From assembly GCA_028274465.1 (NCBI GenBank), contig CM051455.1, positions 97,968,365 through 98,032,364 on the forward strand: 64,000 nucleotides of DNA. Reading direction: 5' to 3'. Made by a program: the position numbers and the translations under genes. Below the pieces are notes generated by a model, which saw only the letters and a list, made by a program, of their open reading frames with translations, was not told the DNA's origin and searched no databases. Positions 35,792 to 49,508 of this stretch are shown piece by piece. This DNA comes from Plantago ovata. Lineage: Eukaryota; Streptophyta; Magnoliopsida; Lamiales; Plantaginaceae. Position 1 is the stretch's first letter. Each line of letters opens with the position of its first letter.

Positions 35792-38016
35792 CTAAGGCAC
35801 GCTGGGGGAGGAAACTATGACCCTTGTGTTCCGCTAGTGGTTTCCCTTGATGTTCATTCCTACAAGTTAGGAAGGATCCTCGTCGATACCGGGTGTTCGG
35901 CTAACTTGACCTTCACGGGAACCTTGAAGAGGATGCAAATGAATCCAAGAGAAGGACTTAAAGAAGTGAGGAGTGCCCTGGTAGGCTTTGGAGAACAACC
36001 TATCATGCCCCTCGGAATGATCAACTTGATGGTCTCAATGGGAAGTGCTCCGCGACGAGTAACCCAACATGTTCCCTTTGTGGTCGTCGATATGCCTTTT
36101 GATTACTTTGCAGTCTTGGGTAGACCCGACCTCTCTCAATTCCGAGTCGTAGTGTCTACAGTCCACAACAAGTTGAAGTTCTCCACTCCATTGGAAGTTG
36201 GACAAGAAGTAGGAGACATAAGGGAGGCATGGGAATGCTACAACATGTCAGCCAAGTTCACTTCCAGGATTGCCATCGGAGAGCCCAACCCGGGTCAATC
36301 ACTCGAGGAGCAACCTCTTGTTCACAATGCTCCCTATCGTTTTTATACGGTCCGTCGAGTGAAGAAAAAGTCAAAAAAGCCAAGTCCGTCACTTAGGCGA
36401 AGGAAAGCAAGTCAAAAGAAAGAAAAGGATACCCTAGTTGGAGCTGTTAAGGAGCTCGAGGAGTATCAAGTTATAACCCCAATACCACCATCTTCCAAGA
36501 AGAAGAAATTCTTCGAGGAAAACAAGATTGAAGCAAGAGAAACGCTCGAAGAAATCCAGATTGTCGAAGGAAGTGCCGACAAGGTTGCCAAAATTTGTAC
36601 CGAGATGACTACAGAAATGAGAATGAAACTCATTCAATGTTTGAGAGATAAAAACGACATCTTCACGTGGATTACCGAGGACCTCAAGGGGATCGACCCA
36701 CGGGTCGCTGTTCACCGTCTGAACATTCACCCGTCGATCACCCATATTCGAGAAAAGCGAAGAGACTTCAGTGCGGAAGACAATGCCATCATTGAAGCGG
36801 AAGTCCAAAGATTGCTTAAGGCCGGTCACATCAAGGAAGTATGATACTCCGACTGGGTTTGCAATGTGGTCCTGGTGGAGAAGGGACCCGGCAAGTAGAG
36901 AATGTGCAACAACTTCACAAGGCTCAACAAGTTTTGCCCGAAGGATCCCTACCCACTGCCCTGGATCGACCAGCTGGTCGATTCCACAGCTGGATGTGCC
37001 CTCTTGAGTTTCATGGACGCATACCAAGGATTCTACCAAGTCAAAATGGCCAAGGATGATGTACCCAAGACCGCCTTCTTCGCAAACGACAAGGTGTATT
37101 GCTTCAACGTGATGCCTTTCAGCCTCAAAAACGCCGGAGCGACCTACCAAAGGTTGGTAAACAAAATGTTCAAAAAAGAGCTGGGTAAAACAATGGAAGT
37201 ATATGTTGATGATATGCTAGTCAAGGGTAAGACCGATGAGCAACATGTAGGTTACCTGGCAAAATGCTTCTCTATTTTGAGGAAGTATGGCATGAAGCTC
37301 AATCCGACGAAGTGTATCTTTGGAGTTAAAGGTGGGAAGTTCCTCGATTACATGGTAACGGAGAGAGGAATAGAAGCAAACCCCGAAAAGATCAAGGCCA
37401 TCCTCGATCTGCCTCAACCCCAATCCATCAATGAAGTAAAACAATTGGTGGGGAAGTCGATCGAGTTGAGTAGATTCATCTCGAGATCCGCCGAGAAAAA
37501 TCTCCCATTCTTCAAAGTTTTGAGAAAGAGCAACCACTTCGAGTGGACGAAAGAATGTGAGGAAGCCTTCCTGAAGCTCAAAGAGTACCTACTCTCCTCT
37601 CCACTTTTGTCAAAACCAATGGAAGGAGAAGTACTTTACTTGTACTTGGCGGCAACTGGGGAAGCCATTAGTTCTGTCTTGGTGCGAATTCAAGGTAACA
37701 ACCACTTGCAATCTACTACTTAAGCAAAGTACTCGCTGGAGTTGAAACACGCTATATGGATATCGAGAGGCTATCCTTCGGTCTAGTCTATACGGCGAGG
37801 AGACTGAAGCCTTACTTTGGAGTGCACAAGGTTGTGGTCTTGACGAAGCAACCTCTCAAGCAAGTCCTTGGAAAACCTGAAAACTCGGGAAGGCTAGCAA
37901 GATGGGAAATCGAATTGAGCGAGTACGACATTGACTATCAAGCACCTCTGGCCAAGAAAGCCCAAGTCATTGCCGATTTCCTCGTAGAGTATCCCTCCAA
38001 AGGAGCATCAGAATAA
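35792..38016 (+). pseudogene. Tat protease, RT and RNase H
   Basis: Continues the Tat element after A1. The aspartic protease carries VDTGCSANL (near 35882). A basic Lys-rich linker leads to RT, with an NDIFTWITEDLKGI block, SFMDAYQGFYQVKM, FSLKNAGATYQR and the catalytic YVDD at 37202-37213. RNase H ends with the RLARWEIELSEYDIDY block. These are the motifs of Tat-lineage Ty3 pol. About two or three breaks. A2 inserts just after it. Confidence 0.88.
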
Positions 38017-38058
38017 AACCCTCCCGAGACGCAAAATGTCATGATGATGGTCGAGGAG

Positions 38059-39304
38059 TGATGAAAGCGGTTTGTCAGACTCGATTAATCAAATAAATTT
38101 GTATTTAGCCAAAGGCAATTCACAAATACAACGAAAACCGTAGTGTAGCAGTAGAATAACCTCGAGTGTCGATCTCTAAGGACTATAACTAGCTTTATCT
38201 AATTTAACTTGAGAATATAAAATAGCAGACGACTTAGCAAAGGTTTTTCTTAACAGATAATGGAGATTGGTGATAGTATGGTCATTCAAAGCATAACGGG
38301 TTAATAATCATGCATAAATTTCTCGGTCTTGCATGGAGATCTTTGATCAATGAATTGTCCAGTTGTAATTATTCAACACTACGAAGATATAGATTTAGAT
38401 AGATCAAAAGATCAATGAATTGTCCAATTGTGTTCAATAATTATTCAACAATACGAGATAGAGATTTAGATAGATCAAAGAAATAAAGCAATAACTCAGA
38501 GTATAATGCGCGATATAGCCATTAGCATAATTATCAACCCTTCGCTAAGAAATCACATACTATCACCAACGAGAAGTTTAGCTACTCATAGTTGTCATGC
38601 AATCAACAGAAATCATACCACGAATGAAAACATGATGAAAGATATATAAAAATAAGTAGAAAAACTGTAAGATACAATGTTACCGAAGGTTGTCAATCTC
38701 CGAAGAATCGCGATCTTACAAGCTCCAAACTGCTAAGAAAAAGTACCTCCTAAGCTAAGAACCCCCAGAACATGCTCTGGGAAATTCCTACCTAAAACTA
38801 CAGAGAAAGGTGAGAGAAAAGGTCTGGAAAAGTATGAAAAATGGAGAAAAACTGAGCAACTATATATAGGCTTCGAATTGTGTGGGGCGAAGGGCCCCAC
38901 ACACCGGGCGATTCGCCTGGTGTGGGGTGATTCGCCCCACATCCCGGGTGAATCGCCCGGGAGTAAATTTCGGCCAGATACGCATTTTTGGATTTCTTCC
39001 CCTTTTCGAACTCGGTTTCTGACTTCTAGTGACCTTCTAGCCTCTAGATTCGACCCCTAGACTTCAAATCCAATCCGGTATCTTTCAGACACTCCAATTA
39101 GGCTTCTGGAACACCAATTCCTTGTCTACTTCAATATAATTGCCTGGAAAACCTCGTTTTTCAACCAAAACATGTAAAATAAAAACTAAAGGGAAACGTG
39201 ACACTATTCTAATAAAATGCACTAAAATATAGCTAAATTAACATAGAGGATAGCTAAAATAGGTGAAAAAGACTCAAATGAAAGTGTAAAATACACATTC
39301 ATCA
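38059..39304 (-). repeat. 3' LTR of A2
   Basis: TGATGA...TCATCA, TATATATA at 38861-38868, palindromes at 38880-38962. It has a tandem duplication of a ~75-base unit around 38345-38480 that A1 lacks; the 5' LTR of A2 has it too. Confidence 0.92.
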
Positions 39305-40829
39305 AACTCCCCAAACCGAACCTTTGCTTGTCCTCAAGCAACTAAGCTAGACTCTAATGCAAAAAACAATGCAACACACAAAATGGAGTCTCATGCCAAA
39401 TGAAATGAACTAATCTACTGAATCTATCAAAAAAACATATGAACAAGAACCATATAAATCAAAACATGAATATAGGTTGAAGAATGCCTCGATTGACTCA
39501 TACACATTCACATAAGCACTTATGTCAAGACATGATAGTCTCTCGTAACATTCTCTACCTGGACCTAGTCAGTGACGACGTAATGAAACATGTTAAGATA
39601 CGAATGGTTGTCCCGTGCCTATGAAACTGAGGTCTTACTGCTGTTCACCAAGTTAAGACTTTTCCTCAAAGAGGTCGAACCAGTACTGACTCTCATCAAA
39701 CGAAGGAGGGTTCCCTATAAAAGATAACACTCCCCTATTCTACCCATCTCTCAAGCAAAGTCCTAAGCTATTCACCACTTCCTGAATGGCTGGACGAGGG
39801 TGGTCTAGAACAGATGACACTCAAAAACAAAAGACAAAAAAATTACAACACGATTACGAACATTACAAGAATTGAAAAATGAGACACAACACTTGGCTAA
39901 ACTGCTATTTGTCTTTTCTTTTTTTGGACCGTTCTTTGCTCTTTTGGGGTCTTTTCTCTTTTTTCTTTTCCAGTTTTTTCTTTTTTCTGGAATTTTTCTT
40001 TTCTTCTTTTTTGATTTTTTTTTAGCCAGCAGTAGCATTACGAAAAAAGAAACAAAAATGACAAACGACTTCCCCAAACCTATTCGAAAGAATAGGTTGG
40101 AGTACAAAATTTAAGATAAAGGAAAAATAAACTCACAATACGGAATTGAAAAACGAAAAACAAGTCTAATGATAGTGTAACCCCCTCCCCAAACCTATTC
40201 GGAAGAATAGGTTACAAACAAAGGATCACACAACCTCACACTACCTCCTTCCTAGGCATTTAGCAATCTCAAAGCATGGTGAAGACTTGTTGCCTCTTAG
40301 GTACATAATTACTCGGGAAAACAACCATAAGACCCTAACATGCATCATCCTATTATAAAGGTCTTCGTGAACCGCAGTAGAGAAAACATCACTAGGTGAT
40401 GTCGAGACTACCAAGCTTAACTAAGTGCAATACATAAATGTGACAAGCCAAGCGAGAAAAACCTCAAACAAATTCATAGAGATGAAGCATATGATTAATG
40501 GCATAGTTAGTTGATCTACCCAATAAAAAAGTTCAAAAAATTTGGCAATAAACTCCATATAAAACATGCAAGACTATCCTAGGATGAATGTAGTGTATGC
40601 AACCTAAAAAACTAAGAAAGCAGTAAATGTGAAAAATGCAAATGCAAACAAAAAAAACAAGATACCAATCAACACAAAGCCAAACAATACTTAACATCGC
40701 GGTTCACATCCCATCCCCCTTATGATACTTAAGCTAGTCCCTAGCAAAAGAGAATGAGTAATAAGAAGTGATACTAGATGTTACCGAACAGTTTGGCCTC
40801 GGTTGGCTGAGAGTGGACATGTGAAAAGA
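39305..40829 (-). other. 3' noncoding region of A2
   Basis: PPT at 39305-39315, A/G tract (minus sense) at about 39905-40025, and two AACCTATTC-GAAA-type hairpins (near 40078-40098 and 40193-40215). No credible gene. Confidence 0.75.
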
Positions 40830-41199
40830 CTAGTCATCGGGATTGTAATCCCCATAATAGTCCCTCCACATGTCAGACAGGAGATCATTGGACCGCTGTA
40901 GAGCCTCCTGTTTCTGCTGAATGAGCTGTTGTTGCTCCCACTTCTCTTGCCTATCCTCACGGCGATGCTCCTCGAATATCTCCCAGTCGCGGTTGCGCTG
41001 GACAATGTGCCCGTCGAGGTCTTGTCGCAGTCCTTGGACATAAGTGGTCAAGGCTGCAGCACGAGCATCAGCACTATCGAAACGGTCGTCGAGGTAGGCC
41101 CGGAATTCAGAGAAGTCAATACCTCTAGACCCCTGTGGTGCTCGAGGTGGTGCATGTGGTGCTCTATGGACAAAACGGATATCCGGGATGGGGGCTTGG

Positions 41200-42464
41200 T
41201 GATGAACCGCGGATGTCGTACTCCGAGTTCAAGCAAATAAATTTGTAATTAGCCAAAGGCAATCCACAACTACAACGAAAACCGTAGTGTAGCAGTAGAA
41301 TGACTCGAGTGTCGTTCTCTCAGGACTATAACTAGCTTTATCATCTAATTTAGAATATAAAAACAGCAAACAGATAGCAGAGGGGTTTCTAGCAGATAAT
41401 GGAGATTGGTGATAGTATGGTCCTTCTTAACATAACGGGTCGATAATCATGCATAAATTCCTCGGTCTTGCATAGAGATCTTTGAATCAATCTAGTGTCC
41501 TGTTGCAAATATTAAGCACTACGAAGATAATTGGTCTGACAACTCAATCAAGATTGTCCTAATGTGTTTCGTAATTATTCAATACTACGAAGATAATTGG
41601 TCTGATGGTCGACAAGTGTCCAATTGTGCATAATAATTAATACAACATACGAGAATTTAGGTTACAACTGATCAACGAAATAAAGCAATGACACGGAGTA
41701 TAATGCGCGATATAGCCATTAGCATGATTATCTTCCCTTCGCTAAGAATTCACATACTACCACCAACGATAAGTTTAGCTACTCATAATAGGCATGCAAT
41801 CAATAAAAATCATAGAAGAAGACATATTGAAAGATATATAAAATAAGTAGATTAAACTGTAAGATACAAGTTACCGAAGGTTGTCAATCTCCGAAGATTG
41901 CGATCCTACGAGCTCCAATCCGCTATGAAAAAGTATCCCCTAAGCTACAGAACTCCCAGGACAGGCCCCGGGAAGTTCCTACCTAAAACTATAGAGAGAG
42001 GTGAGAAAGTAGGTCTGGAAAGATATGATTTTCGGAGAAAAACTGAGCACTATATATAGGCCCCGAAAAACTACGGGGCGGTTCGCCCCATCCATGCGGC
42101 GGTTCGACCCCGGTTTTTTCGCGGAATTCCGCGTTTTCGACGCGGTTTTGGATTTCTTCACCTTTTCGGACTCGGTTTCTGACTTCTAGTGGCCTTCTAA
42201 CCTCCAGATTCGACCCCTAGACTCCAAATCCTATCCGAAAACCTTCAGATACTCCAAATAGGCTTCTGGAACACCAATTCCTTGTCAACTTCAATATAAT
42301 TGCCCGGAAATCCTCGAATTTCAACCAAAACCTGTAAAATAAAATCTAAAGGGAAACGTGACACTATTCTAATAAAATGCATTAAAATATAGCTAAATTA
42401 ACATAGAGGATAGCTAAAATAGGTGAAAAAGACTCGAATGAAAGTGTAAAATACACATTCATCA
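41200..42464 (-). repeat. 3' LTR of A3
   Basis: TGATGA...TCATCA. TATATATA at 42051-42058, palindromes (GGGGCGGTTCGCCCC type) at 42073-42112. It belongs to a different LTR subtype from A1 and A2 at its U5 end. Confidence 0.92.
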
Positions 42465-43984
42465 AACTCCCCAAACCGAACCTTTGCTTGTCCTCAAGCA
42501 ACTAAGCTAGACTCTAATACAAAAAACATGCAAGACACAAAATGGAGTTTCATGCCAAATAAAATGAACTAATCTACTGAATCTACCAAATAACATATGA
42601 ACAAAAACCATATAAATCAAAGCATGAATATAGGTTGAAGAATACCTCGATTGACTTATACACATCCACATAAGCTCTTATGTCAAGACAAGATAGTCTC
42701 TCGTAACATTCTCTACCTGGACCTAGTCAGTGACGACGTAATGAAGCATGCTAAGATACGAATGGTTGCCCCGTGCCTATGAAACTGAGGACTTACTGCT
42801 GTTCCACCATGTTAAGACTTTTCCTCAAAAGAGGTCGAACCAGTACTGGCTCTCATCAAACGAATGAGGGTTCCCTATAAAAGACAACACTCCCCTATTC
42901 TACCCATCTCTCAAGTAAAGTCTTAAGCTATTCACCACTTCCTGAATGGCAGGACGAGGGTGGTCTAGAACAGATGACACTCAAGATAAAAAAGATAAAA
43001 AATAGAAAAACACGATTACGAACATTACAAAAAATGGAAAAGACTCAACACTTTGCTGAACTGCTATTTGGCTTTCTTTTTTTGGACCATTCTTTGCTTT
43101 TTTGGGGTCTTTTTTTTTTTTCTTTTTTTCTTTCCAGATTCTTTTTTTCTTTTTCTTTTTCTCTTTTTTTTCTGGAATTTTTCTCTCTCTTTTTTTTCGA
43201 TTTTTTTTAGCCAGCAGTAACATAACAAAAAGGAGAAACAAAATGACTCACACGACTTCCCCAAACCTATTTGAAAGAATAGGTTGGAGTACAAAATTTA
43301 CGGAAAAAGAAAAAATGAACTCACGATACGAAAATGAAAAACAGAAACAAGTCTAACGATGGCGTAACCCCCTCCCCAAACCTATTCGGAAGAATAGGTT
43401 ATAAACAAAGGATCACACAACCTCTCACTACCTCCTTCCTAGGCATTTAGCAATCTCAAAGCATGGTGAAGACTTGTTGCCTCTTAGGTACATAATTACT
43501 CGGGAAACAACCATAAGACCCTAACATGCATCATCCTATTATAAAGGCCTTCGTGAACCGCAGTAGAGAAAACACCACTAAGTGATGTCGAGACTACAAT
43601 GCTTAACTAAGTGCAATACATAAATGTGACAAGCCAAGCGAGACAGACCTCAAACAAATTCATAAAGATGAAGCATACGACTAATGGCATAGTTGATTGA
43701 TCTACCCAATAAAAAAGTTCAAACAATTCGGCAATAAACTCCATATAAAACATGCAAAACTATCCTAGGATGAATGTAGTGAAATGCAACCTAAAAAATC
43801 TAAGAAAGCAGTAAACGTGCAAATGCAAATGCAAACGGATAAAGCATGCGAGGTACTATACTCATCCTACCAATACCAAGCTCCAAACTAACAACATCAG
43901 ATCACTTAAATCCCATCCCCCATCATGAAATTAACGCTAGTCCCTAGCAGTAAGAAAATGAGGAAATAAGATGTGATACTAGAT
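42465..43984 (-). other. 3' noncoding region of A3
   Basis: PPT at 42465-42475, A/G tract (minus sense) at about 43070-43212, and AACCTATTC hairpins near 43263-43284 and 43378-43400. No credible gene. Confidence 0.75.
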
Positions 43985-44830
43985 GTTACCCTATGGTTTG
44001 GCCTCGGTCGGCTGAGTATGCTGCTTGTGATTTATTGGGCCTCCTCTGTGAGCTTTATAGGGTGTCATCAGGTCTTCAGGTAGGCGTGGTAGTTTCAATT
44101 ATGTGCCGGATAGGAACAACTCCTCCGTCAGTATCATCATTGCCCGTATGGCCTTCATTGTCACTACTGTCACGCACATCCTCACTAGTAGAGTTGTAGT
44201 GGCAGGTAGAATCCTCAAGATTAGCCGCCGCTGTTATGGAATCCTCCATCCTGTAGCCCTCCAATAGGATGTGAACTGTTGAAGGGGAAAGGGCAGTGGT
44301 ATCAGGACCTCCCCCTCCAACGTTTTACACCACGAGAAAGTTTCAGTAAGCTGCTCGGACACTCAGAAGTCTTCTACCTTTTTCTCCAATTTCGACCACA
44401 TTCTCTACGGTGGATCCGACCGATGTCTATATGATGCTCACTTTAGAGGCAGGCAAGGGGCACCCCAAAAAGGTGCTGGGTACCCATGTCATTATGTTTT
44501 GGAACCAAGCTAGCGCTTCGGAACCTTCTAGCAACTGTGAACTCATGATTGAATCCGTCGCGGCGAGAATGTCCCAGTGCCTTCCTATTCACTCGGACTC
44601 TGCAGTCCTCGTGATGGAGTGATGACGTAATAATGGTTTCTGTCCCTTCGGTGGTGCATGAATAGGCATTGGAGTCCTTACTCCAGGTGTACTCTAGCTC
44701 CTCCTCTTGGATAATCCACGACGTTGTTGCAAAACCCCTTGGCTTGAACGTACATCTAGCGAGGTCACCTTCCTTGACATGGTTCTTCACAGCAATCATA
44801 CGGGAATGCTCCTTTCCCTTGGTATGGTAC
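43985..44830 (-). pseudogene. diverged ORF2 of A3
   Basis: Lies just after the leader intron, where A1 and A2 have ORF2. The readable part (44824-44443) aligns weakly but over a long stretch with A1 ORF2; the SNAYSCTTEGTETIIT region matches SYVYSRATRGIGSAIT in A1. A later acidic segment (NLEDSTCHYNST region) is shared with A4. The block typical of the family N-terminus is not recognisable. Broken several times. Confidence 0.6.
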
Positions 44831-45367
44831 CTACAAACAGCTGTTAGCACCTCGTATGACACAAAACTGACTCAAATACATACTAGAGTAAAAGCGAAAC
44901 ACACAAGTGATAAAATCAACAATCGAACTCCCAAACCGCAATGTCTAGCCTAGCTTCTTCATCATGCAACATACCAATGTAACTACTACATGCAATACAT
45001 CTCATCATGCTCTTACTAGACAACCAATATCCTTGATAACAAGGCTCAATTCATACCATAGCAGAAAAATCCAATCTTTATAAATCCTCATACTCAACAA
45101 TTAAGCATTCTATCGTCAAATCTACCAACATTACGTCAATAAACACAATCATGTGCAAGAAATCAAAGATAAAGACATATTGCAGAACAAGATCTATCAT
45201 CTAGCAGCAAAATACCCAAATCAACAATCCAGGCAAAATTGAGCATGCAATTGATAGTAAATAACATGTCTAATCACACAAACAACATACCCATGCATCA
45301 AATAAGCATAATTGAAGCTCAAAATAGAAAACCCCAAATTCGAAAATTAGGGTTCTAAGGATGATAC
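44831..45367 (-). other. leader intron of ORF2, A3
   Basis: 537 bases. Donor CAGATCTGAG|GTATC and acceptor TTTGTAG, the same sites as in the other copies. Confidence 0.65.
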
Positions 45368-45670
45368 CTCAGATCTGCAAATCTAACGAATTAGGATGAA
45401 ATCTGTTCGGATAGGATGATAGATCATGTAATAGGCTTCGAATTAAGCTAAAGAACACTCAATTTGGTCAAGAAATGAAGAAGTTATGAAGATTTAAATG
45501 TAAAATCGCAATTTTCGGGTTTTTTGGGAGGATGAATGAAGAAGAATGAAGAAAATAAGGTTTTGGGGATGAAATCCGCGTTTTTAAAGTTCTGGGACCG
45601 TGGGGCGGTTCGTCCCACACGGGGCGGTTCGCCCCCCACATGGGGCGGTTCGCGCCGTGCTCCCCAATGC
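45368..45670 (-). promoter_or_regulatory. internal promoter-like block of A3
   Basis: Palindromes at 45598-45665, then TTTAAAAACGCGG as an AT box, and a TTCTTCATT-rich leader on the minus strand. Confidence 0.5.
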
Positions 45671-45919
45671 GGGGAGACGGTTCCCGTCGTTAGAAAATGC
45701 GGCTTTAATCCCAGAAACCAATTTTTTCAAAAAACCACTCGAAAAATCTCACTCAAACAAAAGCATATACGACACAGACATGAACAAATTTGCATACGAG
45801 AAGCAAATAGTTCAAGAATGAATGCATGCAGAAAAGCAGTAAAGAAAGCGATAAAAATTCCGGGTTGCCTCCCGGATAGCGTCATTGTTTAAAGTCTTTG
45901 ACTCGACTCCTGTCTGCGC

Positions 45920-48072
45920 CTATCTCTTCTTTTTGCGGGTACTAGGCTTCCCCTTCATTGATCTCCTTTCCATGCCACGAACCTGTGAATAAGAAAGAAT
46001 ATAGGCTGCAAGACCATAGTAGTGAGTAGTAATATCAGGCGGTTCAGGTGGATCAGGTATGGCTTGCAACACATGTTGCTTGCCATTCACATCGATGGTG
46101 CAAGTTCTTTGGTAGATGTCCATCACGGAGCGTAGTTTAGTCAAGAACGTTTGCCCTAAGAGTATGACATCCCCCGTTCCAGGTGCAGACGTCGGCATAA
46201 CTACAAAATTGGTGTATATAGATGCTTCACCAATCTTGACCAACACATTTTTCACAACGCCCTCAGGTCTCATAAAGGATCCATCCGCCAGTTGCACAAT
46301 AGCCCTTTGCTCAGATAATTTTCCAATGTTGCTCTTTTCGAACACATTCAGAGGAATTATGTTTGAGTAGGATCCCGTGTCTAGTGTGGCACGGACATCT
46401 TCAAGCTCACCAATCCCTACCTTAACATTGAAACTTTTAGGGAGTGGTTCGGGATCCTCTTGCTCCTCATCACTTATGTCAGAACCAAGGTCCTTCTCTT
46501 CTTCCTCAGCCTGTAGAAGTTCTTCCTTCATGCAACACTCGCACCTAACAACCTTCCTGATGGTGATTTCGTCAGGTACATCACCAGCCAATGTAATGGC
46601 ATTCGACTTCACAGTGCTGCTAGGCAGTTTGCCTTGTTCCCTACTTGCTCCTCGGTCGATGAACTCTTGCATCTTTTGATGGGCAAGCCTAGTGCTCTCT
46701 TCCAACTTATCAAGCCTTGCCCTAGTCTTCTCGGAATCTTCTTCATAACGTTTGAGAAAACTCTGTGTGTGATCAACCATCTTCTGCAAGTTCTCCATCA
46801 GTTGAGTTGACTTCGACTTTGGTGGCTCTTTCGGAGCGGGGTTTTTGCAGTGATCATTACCATAGTTCAGCCTACTACGGTCTTGGTTAGGTCCATAAGT
46901 TTGGTTAGCCGGTGCATATCCTTGATTGTTACGGTATCCTCTTCTCCAAAATCCACCTTGAGGATTCCGACCGTCTTGTCCGTAGCTAACTTCTTGAGTG
47001 CCAAACTCCGTAGCAAAGGCTTCTTCTTCGCCTCTTCGAGCCCAGTTGCCATCATCCTATGCCAGCTCTGATCTACACATATGAGCCCCATGCCCATAGT
47101 TCTTGCATATTCGGCATACTTCGTTCGAAACAGTTGTTCCGGTGGCGCTCTTGAGGACTTGCTTCAATTCGTTGGTAAAGCACTCGAATTGATCCCCATT
47201 CCCCCAATACATAGGGGCTTCTTGAGTCGGTGGAGCTTCAGGTCCACGTCTCCTAACCATTGCTCTTGGGTCCTTGAACTGCGACCCCTTAGCAAGCCTT
47301 TCGAAAATTGCCCAGACGGCTTCTGCGGTTTCCTCCCAAATATTGCCTCGGCATTGGAAATCCACCACTTGTTGGTTTTCGAAGGTTAGTCCATTGTAGA
47401 AGTGTTGCACTAGGTCGGAAAGTTCAAAACCATGGTGAGGGCACTTGTTCGTGAGATCTTGGAACCTCTCGAACGCGGTGTAGATGGTCTCATCATAGTC
47501 CTGCTTGAATCCAGTGATTTGCGCCTTTAGCGCGGTAGTCAAGGTGTGAGGGAAGTATTTTCCATGAAAGCTGAAAAAACCTTTTCCCAAGTGTCCAGCG
47601 AGCCTGCTGGAAGAGAACTCAGCCACGACTTGGCTCTGTCGCCAAGTCCCATAGCAAAAACCTTCATCCTTAACTCATCCGTTGTTATGTCAGCTCCGGG
47701 TCGTGGGAGTTGGTTGACGAAATCATCGATATCGTGCAAGTACCCCATCACATCTTCCCTTGATAAGCCATAGAACCTCGGAAGTTGTTGGAATGCGTGG
47801 TTCTTGATCTCCAGATCTCGGGTTGCAGACGAAAGAACAATCGCCGGTGCCCTCATACGATCCTTGGTGGGTTGAACCCATGCTTTCAGTGGTCTAGCTT
47901 CTGCCATTCCGTCGATTTCCTTGAAGAGACTGAGTAGAGATTCAGAGAAATCGGTTTCCTCTATTTCCTCTAGTTCGCGCCTTTCAAGTGGTCGCCTTCT
48001 TTGGTGGTAGACTCTGTCGATCTCAGCAATTGAATCAGCAAGCGTTGTTCCTGCAGTACGTGTATGCGGCAT
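45920..48072 (-). pseudogene. gag-protease of A3
   Basis: Starts MPHTRT at 48072. Same layout as A1: gag core with AFERFQDLTNKCPHHGFEL, CCHC knuckle CRICKNYGHGAHMC near 47130, and an uninterrupted 292-residue 3' part (46798-45920) with the protease block ATLDTGSYSNIIP and a VILLGQTFLTKL region. It ends in a basic tail. One or two breaks upstream. Confidence 0.87.
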
Positions 48073-48221
48073 ACACAATCTGAAACAGACTAGGAAAGGT
48101 GATTAGAAACAGACTATGAAAGCAGTATCAGAGAGAGATTAAAAAGGAAAATTAAAACTAATAGAATTAGGAATCTAAAGCTGAAAATATAAACAAATTA
48201 AACAGAAAAAAGGAGTATAGT

Positions 48222-48238
48222 CCCCGGCAACGGCGCCA
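48222..48238 (-). other. primer-binding site of A3 (tRNA-Asp)
   Basis: TGGCGCCGTTGCCGGGG on the minus strand, the canonical Athila primer site, three bases inside the 5' LTR. Confidence 0.9.
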
Positions 48239-48241
48239 ATT

Positions 48242-49508
48242 TGATGAACCGTGGATGTCATGCTCCGAGTTCAAGCAAATAAATTTGTAATTAGCCAAAG
48301 GCAATCCACAACTACAACGAAAACCGTAGTGTAGCAGTAGAATGACTCGAGTGTCGTTCTCTCAGGACTATAACTAGCTTTATCAAATCTAATTTAGAAT
48401 ATAAAAACAGCAAACAGATAGCAGAGGGGTTTCTAGAAGATAATGGAGATTGGTGATAGTATGGTCCTTCTTAACATAACGGGTCGATAATCATGCATAA
48501 ATTCCTCGGTCTTGCATAGAGATCTTTGAATCAATCTAGTGTCCTGTTGCAAATATTAAGCACTACGAAGATAATTGGTCTGACAAGTCAATCACGATTG
48601 TCCTAATGTGTTCCGTAATTATTCAACACTACGAAGATAATTGGTCTGATGGTCGACAAATGTCCAATTGTGCATAATAATTAATACAACATGCGAGAAT
48701 TTAGGTTACAACTGATCAACGAAATAAAGCAATGACACGGAGTATAATGCGCGATATAGCCATTAGCATGATTATCTTCCCTTCGCTAAGAATTCACATA
48801 CTACCACCAACGATAAGTTTAGCTACTCATAATAGGCATGCAATCAACAGAAATCATAGAAGAAGACATATTGAAAGATATATAAAATAAGTAGATTAAA
48901 CTGTAAGATACAAGTTACCGAAGGTTGTCACTCCGAAGAATTGCGATCCTACGAGCTCCAATCCGCTATGAAAAAGTATCCCCTAAGCTACAGAACTCCC
49001 AGGACAGGCCCCGGGAAGTTCCTACCTAAAACTATAGAGAGAGGTGAGAAAGTAGGTCTGGAAAGATATGATTTTCGAAGAAAACCTGAGCACTATATAT
49101 AGGCCCCGAAAAACTACGGGGCGGTTCGCCCCAGCCATGCGGCGGTTCGCCCCCCGGTTTTTTCGCGGAATTCCGCGTTTTCGATGCGGTTTTGGATTTC
49201 TTCACCTTTTCGGACTCGGTTTCTGACTTCTAGTGGCCCTCTAACCTCCAGATTCGACCCCTAGACTCCAAATCCTATCCGGAAACATTCAGATACTCCA
49301 AATAGGCTTCTGGAACACCAATTCCTTGTCAACTTCAATATAATTGCCCGGAAATCCTCGAATTTCAACCAAAACCTGTAAAATAAAATCTAAAGGGAAA
49401 CGTGACACTATTCTAATACAATGCATTAAAATATAGCTAAATTAACATAGAGGATAGCTAAAATAGGTGAAAAAGACTCGAATGAAAGTGTAAAATACAC
49501 ATTCATCA
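48242..49508 (-). repeat. 5' LTR of A3
   Basis: 1267 bases. TATATATA at 49094-49101, palindromes at 49115-49158. Confidence 0.92.

Larger units (their letters stand above)
41200..49508 (-). mobile_element. Athila-like non-autonomous element A3, no nested insertion
   Basis: 8309 bases. Perfect target-site duplication CTTGG (41195-41199 and 49509-49513). LTRs are 1265 and 1267 bases and differ by about 2% by eye. The primer site is canonical. It contains gag-protease, promoter-like block, leader intron and a strongly diverged, shortened ORF2. No RT, RNase H or integrase. A few breaks. It is the best reference copy for the layout. Confidence 0.92.

Noticed and set aside
36434-37150. 238-residue open frame antisense to Tat RT
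   Set aside because: Tat elements can carry antisense ORFs, but those lie outside pol; this one overlaps the RT motifs and has no recognisable domain.
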